Assembly (NCBI RefSeq): GCF_004135585.1
Contig: NZ_CP035501.1
Span: forward strand, 2,046,001 to 2,110,000
Length of the DNA stretch: 64,000 nt
Source of the DNA: Sphingosinicella sp. BN140058
GTDB lineage: Bacteria > Pseudomonadota > Alphaproteobacteria > Sphingomonadales > Sphingomonadaceae
Direction of reading: 5' to 3'
This document shows, piece by piece, positions 55,088 to 64,000 of this stretch. The stretch's first letter is position 1. The number at the start of each line of letters is the position of its first letter. The notes under the pieces were generated by a model. That model was not told where the DNA came from and did not search any database. It worked only from the letters and a program-made list of their open reading frames with translations. The translations under genes were made by a program, and so were the position numbers.

Positions 55088-56310
55088 GCGAGCATCTCCT
55101 TCAGCGGCACGGTCGCGTCGGCAAGCCGTGCGGGATCGATGATGGCGCGATCGAGGATCAGCTTGCGGCCCTGAACATAATCCCGGACCGTGTTGACGCA
55201 GTCGAGCGCGATCACGCGCCCTTCCAGCAGATACAGGAGCGAGAAGCTGCGTTCGGCCGGGCTTCCCCGAACGATCGCCTGGTCGTAGCCGATCGACAGG
55301 CCGACCGTCTGCAGCTTCAGATCATATTGGTTGGACCAGAACCACGGCACCGACGAATAGGGCTCCGGCTGGCCGAGGATCGCCTTGGCGGCGACGGCCG
55401 CCTGATCATGGGCGTTCTGCACCGATTCGAGCCGGATCCGAAGGCCACCGGCGAAGCCGTTCTCGTGCGCAGCGCAATCGCCGATCGCATAGATATCGGG
55501 CAGGCTGGTTCGACACAAGGAATCGACATCGACCCCGTTCGCGCCCTCGGCACCCGCGGCGAGAAGCGGCGCCACCGCCGCCTCGATGCCGATACCGACG
55601 ATCACCATGTCGGCCGCCACCGTCTCGCCCGATTGGAGCACGACTCCCCGGACTCGCCCGCTTTGCCCGTCGATGCTCAGCACGGCAGCGCCTAACCGGA
55701 TATCGACCCCTTGGCCCCGGTGCTCCGCCTCGTAGAAGTGCGAAATCTCGGGTCCGGCGACCCTTGCCAGTAGCCGGTCGAGCGCTTCGATCAGCACTAC
55801 ATCCTTGCCGAGCTTGCGCAGCACTGCCGCGCTCTCCAGTCCGATATAGCCGCCGCCGATCACCACGACCCTGCGCACGCCTTCGAGCTCGGCGCGAATT
55901 GCGTCGACCTCAGCGCGGCAGCGGACGACGTGGACGCCGGCGAGATCGCCCCCCGCGCAGGAAAGCCGACGCGGAGTACCGCCCGTCGCCCAGATCAGGC
56001 TGCCATAGGAAAAGGTCGCGCCGGCCGCGGTGCGGACCGTCCGGGCGGAAGGATCCACCGCGACGATCCGGGTGCCGGGGTGCAGCACGATCTCGCGCTC
56101 GGCCCAGAAAGCCGCCGGGCGGATCAACAATCTCTCGAACGGCTTTTCACCCGCCAGGTAATCCTTGGAGAGCGGTGGCCTCTCGTAAGGGAGTTCGGGC
56201 TCATCGCCGACCATCGCGATGGTGCCCTCGAAGCCCAGCTGGCGAAGCTGGATCGCGGATTGCGCACCGGCATGGCCGGAGCCGACGATGAGGATGTCGT
56301 AGTGAGTCAT
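55084..56310 (-). CDS. Ferredoxin-reductase-type FAD/NAD(P) oxidoreductase
   Basis: The 408-residue flavoprotein has the FAD motif ILIVGSGHAGAQSAIQLRQ, the ferredoxin-reductase hallmark LPYERPPLSKDYL, a second dinucleotide site VVVIGGGYIGLESAAVL and the FAD end motif DIYAIGDCAAHEN. Its C-terminal reductase domain (about 320-400) has VPWFWSNQYDLKLQ. These enzymes pass electrons from NAD(P)H to a ferredoxin in P450 or Rieske systems. No ferredoxin or oxygenase is beside it. AAGGA precedes the ATG. Confidence 0.92.
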   Translation of the reverse strand: MTHYDILIVGSGHAGAQSAIQLRQLGFEGTIAMVGDEPELPYERPPLSKDYLAGEKPFERLLIRPAAFWAEREIVLHPGTRIVAVDPSARTVRTAAGATFSYGSLIWATGGTPRRLSCAGGDLAGVHVVRCRAEVDAIRAELEGVRRVVVIGGGYIGLESAAVLRKLGKDVVLIEALDRLLARVAGPEISHFYEAEHRGQGVDIRLGAAVLSIDGQSGRVRGVVLQSGETVAADMVIVGIGIEAAVAPLLAAGAEGANGVDVDSLCRTSLPDIYAIGDCAAHENGFAGGLRIRLESVQNAHDQAAVAAKAILGQPEPYSSVPWFWSNQYDLKLQTVGLSIGYDQAIVRGSPAERSFSLLYLLEGRVIALDCVNTVRDYVQGRKLILDRAIIDPARLADATVPLKEMLA

Positions 56311-56452
56311 AGCAATTCCTTACCCGTGCGCGGACGCGAAGCCAATCGCCACCTTGTTCGAGCCGCGCTCGCGAGTAAGTAGTTTTCCGGAATGCGGAAA
56401 TCGCGCAGCGCGCCACATCGGTGGCCAGAACATCCTTGGAGTGGTTCGGGCC

Positions 56453-56893
56453 GTGAAGCATGAGCGTGTAACGGAAGAGGCGATCGCAGCGCTGATCGAG
56501 ACATTCTACGGCAAGGTTCGGCAGGACGCGCTGATCGGCCCGGTGTTCAACGAAGCGATCGGCGACTGGCCGCACCATCTCGAGAAGCTCCAGGCCTTCT
56601 GGTCCTCGGTGATGCTCGGCACCGGCCGCTACAAAGGACGGCCGATGCCGGCCCACGTCAAGCATGGTGCCCGCATTTCGCGCGCCTCCTTCGATCGCTG
56701 GCTGGCGATCTGGCGGGCTACCACCGCCGAACTGTTCGCCGAGGGTCCCGCCGCCGTTTTCGCCGAGAAAGCCGATCGAATCGCCGAGAGTTTGTTGATG
56801 GGGATAATGTTTCACAGCGATCGCGCGGCACTGCTTCGCGCCGAGCAGGCCGCGGCAGCTCCGGCGCGCTGGAGCCCCGACGAGGCGGCCTGA
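56453..56893 (+). CDS. Group III truncated haemoglobin
   Basis: GTG 56453 gives 146 residues; GTG 56441 is also in frame. Family features are FYGKVRQDALIGPVFN, HHLEKLQAFWSSVML, GTGRYKGRPMPAHVKHG and FDRWLAIW. The proximal haem His lies in AHVKHGARI. Group III globins are linked with nitric oxide or oxygen chemistry, though roles differ among species. The gene faces away from the FAD reductase at 55084, which may be its electron source (inference). Confidence 0.9.
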   Translation: MKHERVTEEAIAALIETFYGKVRQDALIGPVFNEAIGDWPHHLEKLQAFWSSVMLGTGRYKGRPMPAHVKHGARISRASFDRWLAIWRATTAELFAEGPAAVFAEKADRIAESLLMGIMFHSDRAALLRAEQAAAAPARWSPDEAA

Positions 56894-56897
56894 GCCT

Positions 56898-57962
56898 CTA
56901 GCGGCTCGGTGGCCGGTGCTTCGGTGCCGAGTCCGACTGGCGCCGGATCAGCTCGAAATCGAGCAAGCGGTGCGGCGGCTCCTGCGCCCTGCCGTCGCGC
57001 TGGTCGCGGATGAGGTCGGTAAGCATCATCACCGCTTCCTCGGACATGGTCGAAACCGGCTGACGAATGGTGGTGAGCTCCGGCCAGATCGTCGTCGCCA
57101 GTGGCGTATCGTCGAAGCCGCAGACGGAGAGATCGGCGGGTACGTCGAGGCCGCGCCGGTGCGCGACCGCGACCGCCGCGGCCGCCATGTCGTCGTTGCT
57201 GGCAAAGATCGCGGTCGGTTGCGGATCGATGGTGAGCAGGCGTTCCGCCGCATCGAGGCCGCTATGGTAGGTGAAGGTGCCCCCGGCGATCATTGCATCA
57301 TCGACGCGCAACCCGGCGTCCGCCATCGCCTTGCGGTAGCCGTCGAGCCGCAGGCTGCTGGAGGCATGCTCGGCCCGCCCGGTGATGAAGCCGATCCGAC
57401 GATGCCCCAGCGTGATCAGATGACCGGTCATCGCTTCCGCGGCGGCGAAATCGTCGATGCCGATCGAGGCAAGGCTGTTCGAGGGGCGCATCGATCCGGT
57501 TGCGATCAGTGCGATGTTGGCGGCGCGCAGACGCGCGACCAGGGGTTCGGCATCGCTGACCGGCGGCGGCAGAATCGCGCCGTCAAGCCGGGCGCCGATC
57601 AGCATGTCGGCGGCCGCCTCGAGATCCTCTCCCGGCATGTAGCGCTTGACGATCAGCTGGGCATTGACCTGACCGCAGCGTTCGAGTGCCCCGACCAGGA
57701 ATTCGCTGAGATAGGCGGCGTTGGGGATGCTGCACAGGAGGCCGATCCGAACGACACCGCCGCCGGCCAGCGTCCGCGCGGCCGGATTGGGCAGGAAGTT
57801 CAATGCGCGGATGGCCGCGTCGACCTTCTCCCGCGTGGCCGGCCGCACGCTTTTCTCGCCGTTGATAACCCGCGAAACGGTCATCGACGAGACGCCCGCG
57901 CGCCGGGCAACGTCGTGAATGGTCGCCGCGCCCTTCGGGCGGCGTGCGAAATCCTGTTCCAC
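56898..57962 (-). CDS. LacI-family transcriptional regulator
   Basis: The 354-residue protein has a LacI-type HTH after a 10-residue lead: ATIHDVARRAGVSSMTVSRVING (in the DNA-binding domain up to about 65), followed by the hinge region ALNFLPNPAARTLAGG. The ligand-binding domain (about 75-345) is a periplasmic-binding-protein fold, with HLITLGHRRIGFITG and DLSVCGFDDTPLATTIWPELTTI. It probably senses a sugar. It lies next to the globin gene and upstream of the IclR and TonB genes on the same strand. Confidence 0.93.
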   Translation of the reverse strand: MEQDFARRPKGAATIHDVARRAGVSSMTVSRVINGEKSVRPATREKVDAAIRALNFLPNPAARTLAGGGVVRIGLLCSIPNAAYLSEFLVGALERCGQVNAQLIVKRYMPGEDLEAAADMLIGARLDGAILPPPVSDAEPLVARLRAANIALIATGSMRPSNSLASIGIDDFAAAEAMTGHLITLGHRRIGFITGRAEHASSSLRLDGYRKAMADAGLRVDDAMIAGGTFTYHSGLDAAERLLTIDPQPTAIFASNDDMAAAAVAVAHRRGLDVPADLSVCGFDDTPLATTIWPELTTIRQPVSTMSEEAVMMLTDLIRDQRDGRAQEPPHRLLDFELIRRQSDSAPKHRPPSR

Positions 57963-58221
57963 TTGGCGTCTTCAACCTAGGCTCGAGGGTCGGCCTCTCG
58001 GATAGCGCCCTGCAGGAGCGCCGTCCAACCGCCGCAAGGAATCGCCGGCACGTAACCTGGCCGGCGTCCGGAGAGTGACGGCCGGACGCGCTGTCGGCAA
58101 GATGGGAGATCGCAGTCGGCCGAGGCAAACCGGGACATGCGGTTCGGACCGTTGCCCCATGAACATTTCGATCCGGCAACGAAAACGCAGATAACCTGCC
58201 TCTGCCGCCAGTGCGCGGTGT

Positions 58222-59025
58222 CTATCTGGCGTCGACCCACCCGAGCGCTTCGGAAATGCGTTGCGCGCTGCCCGCGATGAGATGCTGAACCGCGTCGAAG
58301 TCGACCGCCTGCGAGCCATCGATGAATTCGAGAAAGGGCACCGTCAAAGCCGCCACCACGCCGCCGTCGAAACCGAATACCGGATAGGAGATATCGCGAA
58401 CGCCGGCGGCCTTGGCGCTGGCCATCGTCTCGAAGCCGCGCATCCGCACCCGTGCCAGTACGTCGCGCAAGGCCTCTTCGCCGAGATGCGGTGGGAAGCG
58501 GCACCTGGAGAGGGTCGCTTCCAGCGCTTCGGGTGCCGAAAATGCGAGCAGGACGTGGCCCGAGCTGCTGGCGACCAGGTCGACTAGGGTGCCAAGCCGA
58601 ACGGACAGGCCGATCGCGCCGGGATTCTCCTGGCGGAGCAAGATCATCGCCCGATCGCCATGCTGGACGACGAGGTGGCAGGATTGCTCCGCCGCCTCGG
58701 CGAGCGCGTGCATGACGGGCGTGGCGACGTGGGCGAGCTGCTGCGCCGGGGTGGCACGATAGGCCAGCTCGAGCACCTTGTAGCTCACCCGGTAGCGATC
58801 GGATTGAGCATCCTTGAACAGCCATCCCCGCCGTTCCATCACCACGATCATCCGGAAGATCTGGCTGATCGTCAGTCCAAGGCGAGCAGCGATCTCGCTG
58901 ATCGTCAGCCCCGAGGGTTCGCCGGCGAGGAGCTCGACGACGTCGAAACCCTTCTCCAGCGCCGGCGCGGAATAGCGGGTCGCGGACGGTCGCGCGCCGC
59001 CTTGCTGGTGATCCGCCTCGGCCAT
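58222..59025 (-). CDS. IclR-family transcriptional regulator
   Basis: The 267-residue protein has the IclR layout: a winged HTH (about 18-82) with GLTISEIAARLGLTISQIFRMI and a C-terminal effector domain (about 90-250) with YPVFGFDGGVVAALTV. IclR regulators often respond to aromatic or sugar acids. It is on the same strand as the TonB receptor and 120 bases from it. Position near a UxaA gene suggests that the effector is a uronate or related acid (inference). The 260 bases between it and the LacI gene hold nothing that I recognise. Confidence 0.9.
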   Translation of the reverse strand: MAEADHQQGGARPSATRYSAPALEKGFDVVELLAGEPSGLTISEIAARLGLTISQIFRMIVVMERRGWLFKDAQSDRYRVSYKVLELAYRATPAQQLAHVATPVMHALAEAAEQSCHLVVQHGDRAMILLRQENPGAIGLSVRLGTLVDLVASSSGHVLLAFSAPEALEATLSRCRFPPHLGEEALRDVLARVRMRGFETMASAKAAGVRDISYPVFGFDGGVVAALTVPFLEFIDGSQAVDFDAVQHLIAGSAQRISEALGWVDAR

Positions 59026-59146
59026 GCCAAAACGCTATCGGGGCGGCGGCAAGCGCGCAAGCAGACCAATCCGGGGAGAAGCACTTGCGCCAAAAAAGAA
59101 CGCGCGCCGAGGCGCGCGTCAGGGGAGGCTCATGGCTCGCGGCGAA

Positions 59147-61927
59147 CTAGCTTCTGATGCGAATGCTGAAGCCGATCCGGCGGTCGTCGAGTTGATATTC
59201 GCGCGGGTGCTCGGGGATGTTCTGATACTGGATCTTGCGCGCGTTGCGGAGATTGACGACGTCGAGCACCAGGCTGATGTTCGGCGTCACGTCGTAGGAC
59301 AAGGAGGCGTCGATCTGCCCATAGGCCTTGTAGTAGATCGGGATCGCGCCGGTGCCATTGCCGGTGATCGTGTCGAGATAATCGTCGCGCCAATTGTAGG
59401 CGGCACGGAAGCGAAGCCCGCCCTTCTCGTACAGGCCGACGAGATTGTAGCTCCACTTCGACAGCCCGGGCAGAGTGGTCGGAACCCTGGTGCCGTTCGG
59501 CAGGGTGCCGACTGCGCCGGGCGCCGAGCTGTCGACATAGGTGACGTTCGCCTGAACCCCAAGCCCATCGAACGGCGCGGGCAGGAAGTTGAAGAAGGTG
59601 TTGCCGCCGATCTCGAAGCCTTTGGCAGTCCCCTTGGTGCCGTTGACAAGCGAGGTGACGGTGAAGGTCTGGACACCGGCGCCGGGCACCTCGGCCTCGA
59701 ACGGGTAGACCGATGTGGTGAGGAAGTTTCTCAGCTGCTTGTAGAAGACGGTTCCGAACAGCAAGCTGCTGCTGTTCGGGAAATATTCAATGGCCGCGTC
59801 CGCCTGGTTCACGGTCAGCGGCTTCAACGCCGGATTGCCGCCTGTGCCGGTGCGGTCCCGAAAGGACGGCGGATCTCCGGGATTCGCCGTCACGTAGTTT
59901 TCGGACAGGTTGAAGATCGCCCGCAGATCGTAAAAGGGCGGGCGCGACAGGCCCTTCGAGGCAGCGGCGCGGAGCTGGAGATCGGGTCTCAGCCTGTATC
60001 TGAGATTGAGGCTCGGAAGCGCCTTCGTGTAGCTTTGCGAGATGTCGATCGGGCTTTGCACGATGATGTCGGACCCGGTCGGGGTCGTCCGATAGCTGAG
60101 CCTCGTCTGGCCGGTCGCCCGGTTCTCGGTCCGGACGACCCGTACGCCGACATTTCCGCTGAGCGCGTCGTCGTGGCCGAAGCGGAGCATCGCATAGCCG
60201 GCGTAGGTCTTCTCGCTCTGGGTGTTGATGTCGTTGCCGGTATAGTCGATCAGCGGACGTCCGGTGCCGGACGCGCGCTGATAAAGCTCGTCGTAGAGCG
60301 TCTGCGGATAGAATAAGCGGTCGAAATCCAGCGACGGCACCGTCTGCACATCCGATTTGCCGCCGAAGAAATTGTCCGTGAACGGATTCGCGATCGCATA
60401 ATCGCTGAACGGCACCGCATTGCCCGCCCACGGTGCCGACAGGAAGGTCCAATTGTAGGGCGTCGAGCGGTTGACGGCCGATCGATCGGTGTAGCGGACT
60501 CCGGCGGTGAACGCCCTGAGCGCGCTTTCGTCATCGAAATCCCATTCGAGATCGGCGCGCGCGGTCTTCTGATCGGCGTCGCTGTCCTCGAGATGGTCCA
60601 TGACCGCGTTGATGTAGAAGTTGCGCGGGTCTTCCGCCCCCGCCGGGCCGAAGGTGACGCGCGGTGTCTTGCCGGCGAGATCGATGAAATAGCTGCCGGC
60701 GTCCCGCTGCCCAAAGGCCGAGTAGCTGCGGTTGACCGAGGTCGATTTGATATATTGCAGGTCGGCGCTGAGGTGCAGGCGATCGCTCGCCTGCCACTTG
60801 ACGCCGCCCGCCCAGTCCGTGGTCTTGTTGTGGGTGAAGGCGACCTGATTGTTGCTCGCGGTCGTGATGCCGTCATAGCCGCCGGCGACGAAGGTGCCGT
60901 CGTCGTCGAACGCGAAACCGGGCAGCGGGGTAAGGCCGTTGACGCCGTTGACGTCGGTACCGCGCGTGACGAAGTGGCTGAGGTTCGAGGCTTCCTGATA
61001 GTAATTGGTCTGGAAGACCTGGGCATAGAATTCGAGATTGGTCGACGGCGCCCATTGAATCGCGCCGTACAGTCCCTGACGATCGCGATCACCGAAGAAG
61101 GTCGCGAAACCCGCACCGTCGGGTACCGAGCGGGGGCCGGAGAGGCCTGCCGGCAGGTTGGTGGTGTCGACATAGGGTTCGACGACGATTTCGTCTGAGC
61201 GGTAATTGCCCTGAAACCAGGAAAAGTTCAGCAGCACGCCGATTTCACCGATGCCCGTATCCCAGCGATTGCTGGCGAGAAGCGATCCATTGAACTTCCA
61301 GCTGTCGCTGAGGCTGTAATTGTTCACGCCCACCGATCCCGCGACCAGATACCCCTTCTGGTCGAAAGGCATCCGCGTGCGGAGATTGACGAGACCGCCG
61401 ATCGCCCCCTCGATCATTTCGGCGGACGGATTCTTGTAGACATCGACGCCGGCGAGCAGTTCGGAGGGCACGTCTTCGAAGCCGAGCGCCCGGCCGCCGC
61501 TTGCTCCGAAGCTGTCCCGCCCATTCACCTCGGTGCGGACCTGGGTCAGACCGCGAATGGCGATGCCCGAGCCCTCGCCGCGATTGCGGGTGATCTGGAT
61601 GCCCGAGATACGCTGAAGCGCCTCGGCGACGTTCCGGTCCGGAAGTGCGCCGATATCGACGGCGGTGATCGAATCGACGAACTGGTCCGAGTTGATCTTG
61701 ATCGCCTGCGCGGACGAGATGCTGGCCCGGAGGCCGGTGACGACGATGTCCTCCTCCGCCTCGCTCGCCTCGGGGGCAACCGGCGGCTGGCTCTGGTTCG
61801 GATCGCTGGCGAGGTCGGGTGCAGGCTGAGTCTGCGCGGAGGCAGGGACCGCGAACACACCGGCGACGCCGAGCCCCAAGACCGAGACTCCGGACCGCAA
61901 CACAGCGAATCTAAGGGAACCCCTCAT
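59147..61927 (-). CDS. TonB-dependent receptor (TonB-Xanth-Caul type)
   Basis: The 926-residue protein has a signal peptide ([20 protein letters not shown]... ending PASAQ), a TonB box-like EEDIVVTGL near residue 60, a plug domain with [19 protein letters not shown], and a long beta-barrel ending FSIRIRS. The [18 protein letters not shown] plug block is typical of the TonB-Xanth-Caul group, whose members often take up carbohydrates. It would import substrate across the outer membrane. A divergent promoter region separates it from the halogenase-like gene. Confidence 0.93.
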   Translation of the reverse strand: MRGSLRFAVLRSGVSVLGLGVAGVFAVPASAQTQPAPDLASDPNQSQPPVAPEASEAEEDIVVTGLRASISSAQAIKINSDQFVDSITAVDIGALPDRNVAEALQRISGIQITRNRGEGSGIAIRGLTQVRTEVNGRDSFGASGGRALGFEDVPSELLAGVDVYKNPSAEMIEGAIGGLVNLRTRMPFDQKGYLVAGSVGVNNYSLSDSWKFNGSLLASNRWDTGIGEIGVLLNFSWFQGNYRSDEIVVEPYVDTTNLPAGLSGPRSVPDGAGFATFFGDRDRQGLYGAIQWAPSTNLEFYAQVFQTNYYQEASNLSHFVTRGTDVNGVNGLTPLPGFAFDDDGTFVAGGYDGITTASNNQVAFTHNKTTDWAGGVKWQASDRLHLSADLQYIKSTSVNRSYSAFGQRDAGSYFIDLAGKTPRVTFGPAGAEDPRNFYINAVMDHLEDSDADQKTARADLEWDFDDESALRAFTAGVRYTDRSAVNRSTPYNWTFLSAPWAGNAVPFSDYAIANPFTDNFFGGKSDVQTVPSLDFDRLFYPQTLYDELYQRASGTGRPLIDYTGNDINTQSEKTYAGYAMLRFGHDDALSGNVGVRVVRTENRATGQTRLSYRTTPTGSDIIVQSPIDISQSYTKALPSLNLRYRLRPDLQLRAAASKGLSRPPFYDLRAIFNLSENYVTANPGDPPSFRDRTGTGGNPALKPLTVNQADAAIEYFPNSSSLLFGTVFYKQLRNFLTTSVYPFEAEVPGAGVQTFTVTSLVNGTKGTAKGFEIGGNTFFNFLPAPFDGLGVQANVTYVDSSAPGAVGTLPNGTRVPTTLPGLSKWSYNLVGLYEKGGLRFRAAYNWRDDYLDTITGNGTGAIPIYYKAYGQIDASLSYDVTPNISLVLDVVNLRNARKIQYQNIPEHPREYQLDDRRIGFSIRIRS

Positions 61928-62007
61928 GCGCTTCCTCTCCCTATGTCGGCACTCTCAGGCGCCTCCTGCGGGCTTCACCCGTCACTGATGAAAGAAGCTA
62001 TCAAGTA

Positions 62008-62022
62008 TGAAAGCGACTTTCA
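62008..62022. promoter_or_regulatory. Possible operator palindrome
   Basis: A 15-bp perfect palindrome, TGAAAG-CGA-CTTTCA, lies between the divergent TonB-receptor and halogenase-like starts (61927 and 62081). On the minus strand TTGAAA (62023-62018) overlaps it, with TAGCTT 17 bases further as a weak -10, so a repressor bound here would block the receptor promoter. A LacI-family regulator is encoded nearby, but the pairing is a guess. Confidence 0.35.
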
Positions 62023-62080
62023 AATTCTTTTCTGCTACGCCTGTGGGGACGCTCGACACGGGCGCGGGAGGGGAAGGGTC

Positions 62081-63622
62081 ATGGATCCCATTCGCAGCAT
62101 CATCGTCGTCGGCGGCGGAACCGCCGGGTGGATGGCGGCCGCGGCCTTGTCGAAGCAGCTCGAGAACAGCCCAACATCCATCACTCTGGTCGAATCGCCG
62201 GAGATCGGCACGATCGGCGTCGGCGAAGCGACCATCCCGCCGATCATCCAGATGAACCAGTTGCTCGGGCTCGACGAAGACGAGTTCGTCCGGGAGACCC
62301 GAGCGACCTTCAAGCTCGGCATCGAATTCGAGAATTGGGGAGCGATCGGCGAGCGCTACATGCACCCGTTCGGCCGCTACGGCGGCGACATCGGCACGCT
62401 CGATTTCCACCATTATTGGCGGCGCCTGCGTGCGCTGGATCCGGCGGCCGCCGGAGACATCGGCGATTACTCGCTGCCGATCATGGCCGCCCGGCGCGGC
62501 AAGTTTCAGCGTCCCGAACCGAACCCACGCAACGTGCTGTCCAACATCGCTTACGCCTTCCATTTCGACGCGGGTCTCTATGCGGAGTATCTGCGGCGGC
62601 AGGCCGAGGCCCGCGGGGTGGTGCGGCACGCGCGCCGGATCACGGATGTCGCGCTGGCCGGGAATGGAAATGTCGCGTCGGTCCTGCTCGACGGCGGCGA
62701 GCGTCTCGCGGCGGACTTCTTCATCGACTGCTCAGGCTTTCGCGGCCTTCTGATCGAAGGCGCGCTCGGGACCGGCTACGAGGATTGGTCGCATTGGCTG
62801 CCCTGCGACCGGGCGGTGGCGGTGCCGAGCGAACGTGCGGGGCCGCCTCCCCCGTACACCCGGTCGACGGCACAGGCCGGCGGCTGGCAATGGCGGATCC
62901 CGCTGCAGCATCGCACCGGCAACGGCTATGTCTACAGCAGCCGCTGCCTGTCGGACGACGAAGCGGCCGCCGCGCTGCTCGCCGGCCTCGATGGCGCGCC
63001 GCTCGGCGACCCGAGGCCGCTGCGCTTCACCACCGGGATGCGGCGCAAATTCTGGAACCGCAACGTCCTGGCGCTCGGCCTCGCCGCAGGGTTCATGGAG
63101 CCGCTCGAATCGACCAGCATCCACCTCGTCCAGGCGGGACTCTCGAAACTGTTCAATCTGTTTCCCGATCGGGGCTTCGCCGAAGCCGACATCGATTTCT
63201 ACAATCGGAGCTTCCGAGAGGATTGGGAGCGTATCCGGGACTTTCTGATCCTCCATTACCATGCCACCCGCCGCGACGACTCGGCTCTGTGGAACCACGT
63301 GCGGACAATGGAGATACCCGGCACGCTGAAGGCGAAGCTGGAAGTGTTTGCCAGCCGCGGACGCATCTTCCGCGCCTCGGACGAGCTGTTTGCCGAGTCG
63401 AGCTGGCTTGCCGTGCTGGAAGGCCAGGGGCTTCGCCCCACCCGCTATGACCCGCTCGCCGACGCGATGCCCGAGCAGGTTCTCCGGTCTAAACTCTCCG
63501 GCTTGCGGGCGGTGATCGCACGAGGGGCCGATGCGATGCCGCGCCACAGTCAGTTCATCGCCGATCATTGCGCTTATGCCGGGCCGAAGGCATCCGGCAC
63601 GGCAGCGACCATGGTCGGTTGA
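62081..63622 (+). CDS. Flavin-dependent tryptophan halogenase family protein
   Basis: ATG 62081 (after GGGAAGGG) gives 513 residues. The FAD motif is [25 protein letters not shown] follows, the catalytic lysine (Lys78, like Lys79 of PrnA) lies in [15 protein letters not shown] is the family WxWxIP motif and [13 protein letters not shown] carries the catalytic Glu. All residues needed for halogenation appear present. In sphingomonads and xanthomonads such genes are often beside TonB receptors in sugar loci, where the real substrate is unknown. The next gene starts 14 bases on. Confidence 0.88.
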   Translation: MDPIRSIIVVGGGTAGWMAAAALSKQLENSPTSITLVESPEIGTIGVGEATIPPIIQMNQLLGLDEDEFVRETRATFKLGIEFENWGAIGERYMHPFGRYGGDIGTLDFHHYWRRLRALDPAAAGDIGDYSLPIMAARRGKFQRPEPNPRNVLSNIAYAFHFDAGLYAEYLRRQAEARGVVRHARRITDVALAGNGNVASVLLDGGERLAADFFIDCSGFRGLLIEGALGTGYEDWSHWLPCDRAVAVPSERAGPPPPYTRSTAQAGGWQWRIPLQHRTGNGYVYSSRCLSDDEAAAALLAGLDGAPLGDPRPLRFTTGMRRKFWNRNVLALGLAAGFMEPLESTSIHLVQAGLSKLFNLFPDRGFAEADIDFYNRSFREDWERIRDFLILHYHATRRDDSALWNHVRTMEIPGTLKAKLEVFASRGRIFRASDELFAESSWLAVLEGQGLRPTRYDPLADAMPEQVLRSKLSGLRAVIARGADAMPRHSQFIADHCAYAGPKASGTAATMVG

Positions 63623-63635
63623 CCCAGGCCGCACA

Positions 63636-64000
63636 ATGATCGAGCGCAATGCCATGACGAAGCCAGATGGGGCGAACTCGCCCGGACCCGATGCCAATCC
63701 CTCCCCGCGATTGCTGCTGCTCGACGAAGGCGACAACGTTCTCGTCTGCACCCGCCCGATCGCGGCCGGCGACCAGTTCCTGATCGACGGCCGCCTCCAT
63801 GCCGCCCAGGTTGCGATACCCGTCGGCCACAAGGTCGCGCGCCACGCGCTCGCCGCCGGCGACAAGGTCTTGAAATACGGCGCACCGGTTGGCTCGGCCA
63901 ATCGTCCGATCGCAGCGGGCGAGTGGATTCACCTGCACAATCTCGACAGCGACTACATCCCGACCCACTCGCGCAAGACGGTCGGGTCGGGCAGCGGAGG
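63636..64000 (+). CDS. UxaA-like altronate dehydratase SAF domain (3' truncated by window)
   Basis: The frame is open from ATG 63636 to the window end. Residues about 25-110 are a SAF domain: LDEGDNVLVCTRPIAAGDQF, IPVGHKVARHALAAGDKVLKYG and HLHNLDSDY, the small-subunit part of altronate/galactarate dehydratases (UxaA). These enzymes remove water from sugar acids derived from galacturonate. The large domain, if fused, lies outside the window. It is 13 bases after the halogenase-like gene and must be co-transcribed with it. Confidence 0.85.
   Translation, partial: MIERNAMTKPDGANSPGPDANPSPRLLLLDEGDNVLVCTRPIAAGDQFLIDGRLHAAQVAIPVGHKVARHALAAGDKVLKYGAPVGSANRPIAAGEWIHLHNLDSDYIPTHSRKTVGSGSG

Noticed and set aside
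57963..58221. Possible short gene in the LacI-IclR gap
   Set aside because: Open frames here overlap the flanking genes in shadow frames and have no ribosome site or domain.

Overview
The window is a GC-rich, densely packed piece of an alphaproteobacterial chromosome. It most resembles a sphingomonad (Sphingomonadales): it carries a crtY-crtI-crtB/crtZ carotenoid cluster, an EL222-type LOV-HTH photoreceptor like that of Erythrobacter, TonB-dependent receptors of the Xanthomonas/Caulobacter type, a large aa3 oxidase operon, and many 4-bp ATGA/GTGA gene overlaps. No rRNA, tRNA, CRISPR array, insertion sequence or prophage was seen.

Layout. 1-9.9 kb: end of a TIGR02186-like membrane protein, a HerA-like ATPase, an ORF-poor gap holding an 18-codon ORF with a perfect Shine-Dalgarno, a lipoprotein, a PepSY protein with a PhoP/PhoQ-like two-component pair, a long-chain polyprenyl diphosphate synthase, and a PncC/NadE pair for NAD metabolism. 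10-17 kb: glycan genes, namely a glycosyltransferase fused to UDP-galactopyranose mutase (preceded by a probable general-stress promoter) and a family-1 glycosidase-like protein fused to an RmlD-like reductase, with an alkaline phosphatase, a UBP zinc-finger protein and a PilZ protein. 17-23.6 kb (minus): ctaC-ctaD-ctaB-small protein-ctaG-ctaE-DUF983-SURF1, the aa3 cytochrome oxidase with its assembly factors. 23.7-27.6 kb (plus): pyrE-pdxJ-acpS-lepB-AI-2E exporter. 27.8-39 kb: FKBP isomerase, rpsU, a crotonase, an orphan 2Fe-2S subunit, an RcnB-like protein, an amidohydrolase/2OG-oxygenase pair, a TMEM175-type channel, a flavin reductase, a YqiJ/YqiK flotillin pair and a sulfotransferase.

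38.5-46.4 kb is an isoprenoid and pigment region: crtZ; crtY-crtI-crtB on the other strand; a sterol-desaturase-family hydroxylase that may act on carotenoids; ispH; a short-chain prenyl diphosphate synthase; and then the LOV-HTH photoreceptor. IspH supplies IPP/DMAPP, the synthase elongates them, CrtB/I/Y build beta-carotene and CrtZ hydroxylates it. The photoreceptor is a natural candidate for tying this to blue light. 46.4-49.7 kb holds two nucleotidyltransferases, a HIT hydrolase and a CDP-alcohol phosphatidyltransferase with an extra N-terminal domain, which looks like a pathway for a phosphodiester-linked polar lipid or osmolyte. 49.7-55.1 kb is histidine utilisation: hutI-hutU-hutH with a divergent formimidoylglutamase. 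55-57 kb holds a ferredoxin-reductase-type flavoprotein and a group III truncated haemoglobin. 57-64 kb looks like the start of a carbohydrate-utilisation locus: LacI and IclR regulators, a TonB-Xanth-Caul receptor, a divergent flavin-dependent tryptophan-halogenase homologue and the start of a UxaA-like altronate dehydratase SAF domain.

Most genes belong to known families. The observations best worth following are the LOV-HTH protein beside isoprenoid genes, the polar-head-group cluster, the two enzyme fusions, the halogenase in a sugar locus, the tiny ORF with the perfect Shine-Dalgarno, and a three-way-junction terminator between rpsU and the FKBP gene.
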